A stretch of DNA of 64,000 nucleotides. Origin: Fictibacillus arsenicus (GTDB lineage: Bacteria > Bacillota > Bacilli > Bacillales > Fictibacillaceae). The notes beneath the pieces were generated by a model, which made no database searches, was not told where the DNA came from, and saw only the letters and a list, made by a program, of their open reading frames with translations. The translations under genes were made by a program, and so were the position numbers. The DNA lies in NCBI RefSeq assembly GCF_001999465.1, contig NZ_MQMF01000004.1, forward strand, positions 62,001-126,000. Reading direction: 5' to 3'. This document shows, piece after piece, positions 59,778-64,000 of the stretch; position 1 is the first letter of the stretch; the number at the start of each line of letters is the position of its first letter.

Positions 59778-59787
59778 AAGGAGAGCT

Positions 59788-59810
59788 AACTCAAACTAGT
59801 TGAGTTTTGT
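59788..59810 (+). terminator. Probable terminator of the LacI-type gene
   Basis: AACTCAA and TTGAGTT pair around five bases and are followed by TTGTTGG, 10 bases after the stop. The T-run is weak. Confidence 0.6.
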
Positions 59811-59813
59811 TGG

Positions 59814-59995
59814 TTCACGGTACGTGTTCTTTTATTTATTACACGTTCGCTCAAAAAGGCCTGAGTTTCGCTCCGAATGCTTGTCGAACCGCTCCAAACA
59901 TACTGAGTTTCGCTCAAGATGCTTGTCGAACCGCCTTTAACTTGCTGGTTTTCGCTCAAACTGCCTGCTACAATGCCTTTCAACAGCCATTTTCA
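59814..59995. repeat. Phased intergenic array 6 (21-bp period)
   Basis: After a 32-bp header (59814-59845, with ACGTGT and ACACGT arms), cores of the form TTCGC, ACCGC or AATGC begin at 59846, 59867, 59888, 59909, 59930, 59951 and 59972, exactly 21 bp apart. TTCGCTC and AACCGC alternate, giving a 42-bp higher period. It lies between convergent genes. The plus frame is open across it (period 21 equals seven codons), but no binding site is seen. Confidence 0.85.
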
Positions 59996-60041
59996 CTTTC
60001 AAAACATATCTAAAATACTATAACGAAAGGCGCTATTTAAT

Positions 60042-60085
60042 AAAGAGACCCAAAAGTACAATAAATTACTCTTGGGTCACTCTTT
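60042..60085 (-). terminator. Terminator of the anti-sigma gene
   Basis: AAAGAGACCCAAAAGTA pairs with TACTCTTGGGTCACTCTTT with few mismatches, four bases after the stop codon. Confidence 0.85.
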
Positions 60086-60088
60086 TTA

Positions 60089-61096
60089 TTAATTTATTTG
60101 TACTTTTATTGGTTCTAGGTTAATTCTATTATCCTTACTTACAATCTCCGGATAAACCATTAAGTATTTTACATCTTCTTTAATTTTGCCCAATGCTGCC
60201 TCACTTCGTTTAGTGATTACACCCTGGTTTTCAGTTACTTTTATATCCCCATTTTGTCTAAGCTGCACCCTTCCGCCCTTATCATCTAGCACTTTCAAAT
60301 TCACATGTTCTTCAATACCATCCACTTGGTGTATAGATATATAATCTAGCGTCGCCGTTGCCTTTCCGACCGACAGCGAGGTTATTTCAATTTTATGTGC
60401 ACCGTCTTTTGAAGCTCCTGTTGCATTTAATTTAATTTTTTTCATAGGAAGCTGCGTAACCGGAATATCAAACTTCCAGGTTCCTTTTTTGTTTGCTATA
60501 AGATTAAACGTTAAGGACAACGTATAATTCTTTGGCAGTTTTTCACCTGGCAATTCAAATTCCATTGCGGCAACATAACTACCGTCTTTTGCTTTTTCAA
60601 ACCCAGTTTTCGTACCCGGAAGCTGTTCTTGATCACTTCCACTGAAAGAATAACCCGCTTCCGGGCTGCGTTCCTTATCCATGGCCTCCAAAGAAAGGTC
60701 TTCACCCTCTGCTTTTATGGTTACTCCAATAACATTTCCATCATAAAAAGCACTCGTTACCGTAACATCTACCCCGTTACTTGTTGCTTTCTCATTAATT
60801 TCTGTTACTAAGTTGCTTGCAGCTAGCTCTTTTCCGATTTCAAGGTTCAGCTGTTCATAGAGCTTTCCGATCAATGGTACGTCAGCTAATACTGTATTAA
60901 CGGGCGAAAAGACAAATCCTGAAGCTAAAACAACAGTTGCAGCAGTTCCTGTAACCCACGCAGATACCTTCATTCCGGATTTCACTTTATTTCTGCGCTT
61001 TATCTTTCTGCCTGCTTTCATACCATTTCGAATCGCATTCATAATTTCATCTCTCGGCAATTCTTCATCTTTTCTATCAAACCATTCTTTGTCCAT
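60089..61096 (-). CDS. DUF4179 domain anti-sigma-like membrane protein
   Basis: The 335-residue protein has a cytoplasmic basic N-terminus (about 1-43: AIRNGMKAGRKIKRRNKVKS), one span (about 45-63), and an external beta-rich part with the DUF4179 pattern (PLIGKLYEQLNLEIGKELAA, then NGVDVTVTSAFYDGNVIGVT). Its gene overlaps the end of an ECF sigma gene by 20 bp, the usual sigma/anti-sigma layout. It should hold the sigma factor at the membrane until an envelope signal arrives. Confidence 0.85.
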   Translation of the reverse strand: MDKEWFDRKDEELPRDEIMNAIRNGMKAGRKIKRRNKVKSGMKVSAWVTGTAATVVLASGFVFSPVNTVLADVPLIGKLYEQLNLEIGKELAASNLVTEINEKATSNGVDVTVTSAFYDGNVIGVTIKAEGEDLSLEAMDKERSPEAGYSFSGSDQEQLPGTKTGFEKAKDGSYVAAMEFELPGEKLPKNYTLSLTFNLIANKKGTWKFDIPVTQLPMKKIKLNATGASKDGAHKIEITSLSVGKATATLDYISIHQVDGIEEHVNLKVLDDKGGRVQLRQNGDIKVTENQGVITKRSEAALGKIKEDVKYLMVYPEIVSKDNRINLEPIKVQIN

Positions 61097-61616
61097 ATGA
61101 TCCTGCTCCTTCCAGTAAACCTTTTAGTTCCGCCTTCGCTCTATGAAGGTAAGTTTTTATAGTCCCCTCTGGTTTTTGCATCTTTTCGGCAATCATTTTT
61201 ATTGAAAGGTCATGAAAATAGAATAAGATAATCACCGTTTGATAGTTTTGATCCAAGGTTGATATGGCATTAGTCAGGTCCAGATCCTCTTCAGGGCTGT
61301 AACTCGTATTTTCAGTCAGGCTATGTATAAACGCCTCACCTGTTAAGACTGTTTTCTTCTTTTTTTGAAGCATCTCATAAGCTGTGCGAATTAATATTTT
61401 CACAAGCCACGTACTAAAATATTTGGGTTCTTTTAATTTATGAATTCCTACAAAAGCTCTGCAAACTGTTTCCTGCAGTACATCGAGTGCGTCTTCTTTA
61501 TTACGGACATAAAGATATGCTGTTCTGTATAACTTGTCGCTTTCCTGTTTAATCAGTTGTTCGAAAGCATCTTCGTTTCCTTTTATCGCTTTTATAACCG
61601 TATTTATATTTAGCAA
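61077..61616 (-). CDS. ECF sigma factor
   Basis: This 179-residue sigma-70-family protein has region 2 (RTAYLYVRNKEDALDVLQET, about 34-55) and region 4 (IAEKMQKPEGTIKTYLHRAK, about 145-165). It starts at TTG 61616, seven bases after AGGAGG. The longer GTG start at 61634 would overlap that site. It is co-transcribed with the DUF4179 protein. The regulon is unknown, though autoregulation is usual. Confidence 0.85.
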   Translation of the reverse strand: MLNINTVIKAIKGNEDAFEQLIKQESDKLYRTAYLYVRNKEDALDVLQETVCRAFVGIHKLKEPKYFSTWLVKILIRTAYEMLQKKKKTVLTGEAFIHSLTENTSYSPEEDLDLTNAISTLDQNYQTVIILFYFHDLSIKMIAEKMQKPEGTIKTYLHRAKAELKGLLEGAGSYGQRMV

Positions 61617-61732
61617 GTCCGTGCCTCCTTTCACCTATTAGAGGAACTGTTCACGGAAAAAAGTTTCAAATTTATTCTAAAGCGGTTATTCCTTATAAGA
61701 ATCGGTTAATCCTGCATATTGTAAATGGCGAG

Positions 61733-61880
61733 TTTACGGTACGTGTTCTTTTATTTATTACACGTTCGCTCAGAACAGTTGAGATACGCTCCAAATCCTT
61801 GTCGAACCACCCCTAACATGCTGTTTTTCGCTCAAGATGCTTTTCGAACCACCCTTAACCCACTGATTTTCGCTCAAGTT
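61733..61880. repeat. Phased intergenic array 7 (21-bp period)
   Basis: A 32-bp header (61733-61764) nearly identical to that of array 6 is followed by cores TTCGC, TACGC, ACCAC, TTCGC, ACCAC and TTCGC at 61765, 61785, 61806, 61827, 61848 and 61869 (steps of 20, then 21 four times). It lies upstream of the ECF sigma gene and downstream of the DUF6526 terminator, both on the minus strand. Confidence 0.85.
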
Positions 61881-61915
61881 GTAAGATTTTCATACTTATC
61901 AACACAATAAAAATG

Positions 61916-61945
61916 CTCAACAGGTAACATTCAACCTGTTGAGCC
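61916..61945 (-). terminator. Terminator of the DUF6526 gene
   Basis: GCTCAACAGGT and ACCTGTTGAGC form an 11-bp perfect stem. On the minus strand it is followed by ATTTTTATTG. Confidence 0.85.
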
Positions 61946-61976
61946 GCGTTTTATATCTATAATCTTCCTTTTTCAC

Positions 61977-62399
61977 TTAGATTCTGTAATGATCTGCTTT
62001 CCAGTTATTAATCGCTTGTTTAATTTCTTTTGGCTTCATGTTTTCTGCAGCAGCTTTTTCTGCTAATCCTGGAAACTCGTTGTCTGGTGCAAAACGCAAT
62101 GCCACGATCTGTCCGGGTGTCAGCTTCGCGTCTAACAATTTACCTGTTAACACGTAATAACGCAGGTTCTCTTCAGCACGAATGGCTCGGTCTTGCGCTT
62201 TCAATGGGTATAAACGCAGCAGAGCAAAAGTAACCGCCAGACTCAGTGACATCACTACAAGAACAACGCCTAAAAAAGTATCCTCCGCTTTGAGCAGATA
62301 AACAATACTTGCAACTAGTCCCCCAACTACCAGCAAACTCAACACATAATGATAAATCGGGTGCATACGTGTATGATTTTTAAAGTCTTGTGTCTCCAT
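61977..62399 (-). CDS. DUF6526 family membrane protein
   Basis: This 140-residue protein has two adjacent spans (about 17-36 and 43-62) and a soluble C-terminal part with QDRAIRAEENLRYYVLTGKL and IKQAINNWKADHYRI, typical of the DUF6526 family. The function is unknown. It lies 24 bp downstream of the ABC-2 permease on the same strand and may belong to that operon. Confidence 0.8.
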   Translation of the reverse strand: METQDFKNHTRMHPIYHYVLSLLVVGGLVASIVYLLKAEDTFLGVVLVVMSLSLAVTFALLRLYPLKAQDRAIRAEENLRYYVLTGKLLDAKLTPGQIVALRFAPDNEFPGLAEKAAAENMKPKEIKQAINNWKADHYRI

Positions 62400-62423
62400 C
62401 TTTTCTCCTCTTTCTCTATGAAA

Positions 62424-63521
62424 TTACTCCCACTTAAATGTAAAACTTGCGGCAATAAACGCTCCAACGAGCCAGCAGCCTAGAATGATCGCTTCCATTC
62501 CAAGATCCATGAATGACGCCCCGACGTTCATCGTTTCACGCAGTGCATGACTGAGATGAGCAATCGGCAGAATCTGAACGATCGGCTGCAGAAACTCCGG
62601 CATATCTTTTATGGGGAAAAACACACCGCCTAAGAACAGCATCGGAAATGAAAGAAATCCCGCAATCGGTCCCGCACTCTCAGGAGTCTTAGCAATACCT
62701 GCAATAATAAAACCGATCGCCATAAACGCTAACGTTCCGAGCGTTACAAAGGCGATTACCGTAAGCCATGAGCCACGCACCTCAATTCCAAAGACAGCCC
62801 AGGCAACGCCAAGCACAATCATCGCCTGCAAACCGTTCAGCATGAAGCGAGCGGTAATCTGCGCAGCTATAAAAGTGGATGCCTTCAATGTTGTTCCTTG
62901 CATCCTCCGCAATATACCGCGCTCACGCCACGAGGAAATCTGACCGGCCACACCGTTCATGTTGTTGCTCATGATCATCATCGCCACGATCCCAGGAACA
63001 AGAAAGTCTATGTAACGGAGATTTAACGCTTCAACACCTTTAGAATCTGTCACAACAGCAGGCTTGTAATCTACCTGCTTTTTACTGATCGTATCTACCG
63101 CATTATTCACGAGCTGCAGCCCAACTTGGGAAACTGTTAAATTCGTCTCGTTATAATAGACTGGCAGTTTAAATGGCTCAGCATTCCCGCCTGCCTCCAC
63201 ACTCTTGCTATAGCCTTCAGGAATGGTAACGACAAGCTGCAGATCACCATCTTTCAGCTGTTGTAACATGTCTTTTTCATTCGAACTTTTCTCAATTGAA
63301 ATCGCTTTGTTTTTCTTAAGTTCCTCCACTAAAACCTTCGACTGCTCACTTTTGTCTTGATCAACTACAGCTACAGTCAAAGAGATGCCGTTGCCGTTTC
63401 CTAAGAACGACCCGAGCATAATCATTAAAAAAATCGGAAAAGCGAGCGTCCAAAATAAAACTTGCCGGTTTCGAAGGAAAATCCGGAGCTGGGCTAAAGT
63501 CAGTTGATAATATGCTCTCAT
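62424..63521 (-). CDS. ABC-2 type transporter permease
   Basis: The 365-residue protein has one N-terminal span (about 22-40), a large external loop, and five C-terminal spans, the ABC-2 layout seen in YhfP- or NatB-like and drug/sodium exporters. SFLSFPMLFLGGVFFPIKDM is the conserved late motif. Its ATG overlaps the end of the ATPase gene by four bases. Confidence 0.85.
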   Translation of the reverse strand: MRAYYQLTLAQLRIFLRNRQVLFWTLAFPIFLMIMLGSFLGNGNGISLTVAVVDQDKSEQSKVLVEELKKNKAISIEKSSNEKDMLQQLKDGDLQLVVTIPEGYSKSVEAGGNAEPFKLPVYYNETNLTVSQVGLQLVNNAVDTISKKQVDYKPAVVTDSKGVEALNLRYIDFLVPGIVAMMIMSNNMNGVAGQISSWRERGILRRMQGTTLKASTFIAAQITARFMLNGLQAMIVLGVAWAVFGIEVRGSWLTVIAFVTLGTLAFMAIGFIIAGIAKTPESAGPIAGFLSFPMLFLGGVFFPIKDMPEFLQPIVQILPIAHLSHALRETMNVGASFMDLGMEAIILGCWLVGAFIAASFTFKWE

Positions 63522-64000
63522 CCTTCTCTTAACCTTCTTCCTGTCATATGAATAAATACATCTTCAAGCGTTGCCGTTCTTGTTTGCAGATCTACCAGCT
63601 TCAGTTCTTTTTCAGATGCTGTAGCTATTAAGCTAGTTAGTGTTTTTTGCAGGTCATCCGTGTACAAGATATGTACATCTTTCTGGCTTCCTACCTGTTT
63701 AACGGCTTCAATCTCTTCTAGCAGCACGTCCGCTTCTTCATCAAACCGGAACTCAACGGCACTGTCGGACTGCAGATTCTTCACGAGCTCACCAGGCGTA
63801 TCGAGTGCAATTAGCTTTCCTTGGTCCATAATCGCGATCCGGTCACACAGGACATGCGCTTCATCCATATAGTGAGTCGTCAGCACGACCGTTTTGCCAC
63901 GGTCTTTCAAACGCAGAATAATATCCCACAGCGTCCGTCGTGCTTGCGGATCCAAACCTGTTGTCGGCTCATCCAAAAAGATAATCTGCGGATCATGAAC
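63518..64000 (-). CDS. ABC transporter ATP-binding protein (5' end outside window)
   Basis: Only the C-terminal 160 residues are in the window. They begin VHDPQIIFLDEPTTGLDPQA (Walker B and D-loop), then TVVLTTHYMDEAHVLCDRIA (H-loop His), and a C-terminal extension ending GRRLREG. The frame is open at the right edge. It pairs with the ABC-2 permease as a two-component exporter, typically for drugs or lipids. Confidence 0.9.
   Translation of the reverse strand, partial: VHDPQIIFLDEPTTGLDPQARRTLWDIILRLKDRGKTVVLTTHYMDEAHVLCDRIAIMDQGKLIALDTPGELVKNLQSDSAVEFRFDEEADVLLEEIEAVKQVGSQKDVHILYTDDLQKTLTSLIATASEKELKLVDLQTRTATLEDVFIHMTGRRLREG

Noticed and set aside
59807-60013. 68-codon plus frame over array 6 as a gene
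   Set aside because: No binding site is present, and the period of 21 automatically keeps a frame open. The related array 1 is interrupted by stops.

Overview
The window looks like chromosome from a low-GC, endospore-forming member of the Bacillaceae. The evidence is strong AGGAGG-type ribosome binding sites, a gerP spore-coat cluster with two sigma-K promoters, bacillithiol (bshB2), an aa3-type menaquinol oxidase (qoxABCD), a sporulation-kinase-like sensor and many Bacillus-type families (DUF6376, YozQ-like DUF4025, TcyP, three ABC-F proteins). Fictibacillus or a close relative is a reasonable guess, but the sequence alone does not fix the genus. No rRNA, tRNA, insertion sequence, prophage or CRISPR array was seen.

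Layout. 1-2.2 kb: two secreted low-complexity proteins, one with a long acidic repeat region running off the left edge. 2.4-7.1 kb: a BI-1-like membrane protein, small unknown genes, a DUF6376 lipoprotein and a CBS-pair protein. 7.2-9.1 kb: an ABC-F protein behind a promoter, a 17-codon leader peptide and a hairpin that covers the ribosome binding site. 9.1-12.1 kb: gerP genes and two small heat-shock-like proteins transcribed divergently. 12.2-15.2 kb: AIM24, DsrE-like, YggT and AAC(3)-like genes. 15.2-18.9 kb: the fruRKA fructose PTS operon. 19.2-21.3 kb: an NhaC antiporter and a Nudix hydrolase. 21.5-25.6 kb: the treP-treC-treR trehalose operon. 25.7-31.4 kb: pdxK, yojF-bshB2, proBA and a NERD-protein remnant. 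31.8-35.9 kb: qoxABCD with a Rex-like box on its promoter. 36-50 kb: a three-repeat cysteine-rich protein, tcyP, a DJ-1 protein, ABC-F proteins of YfmM and YfmR type, putP, fni and a sensor kinase. 50-64 kb: a heterodimeric ABC exporter, a CDF transporter, an alanine symporter, a split ThrE exporter, a LacI regulator, an ECF sigma/anti-sigma pair and an ABC-2 transporter cut by the right edge.

Two kinds of non-coding repeat stand out. One is a structured element of about 130 bp in four copies (near 4.2, 6.3, 15.1 and 26.7 kb), whose internal hairpin shows compensatory changes between copies. The other is a set of seven unrelated-looking intergenic arrays (near 19.1, 21.3, 31.5, 42.8, 54.0, 59.9 and 61.8 kb) in which a short core recurs every 20-21 bp, about two turns of B-DNA. 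Five of the seven lie between convergent genes, and three share the same roughly 35-bp header. I regard these phased arrays and the ABC-F attenuator as the most interesting signals here.

Much of the window is central or stress physiology: sugar PTS uptake (fructose, trehalose), proline synthesis (proBA) and uptake (putP), thiol and cystine handling (bshB2, tcyP), respiration (qox), isoprenoid supply (fni), spore permeability (gerP) and antibiotic or ribosome-protection functions (ABC-F).
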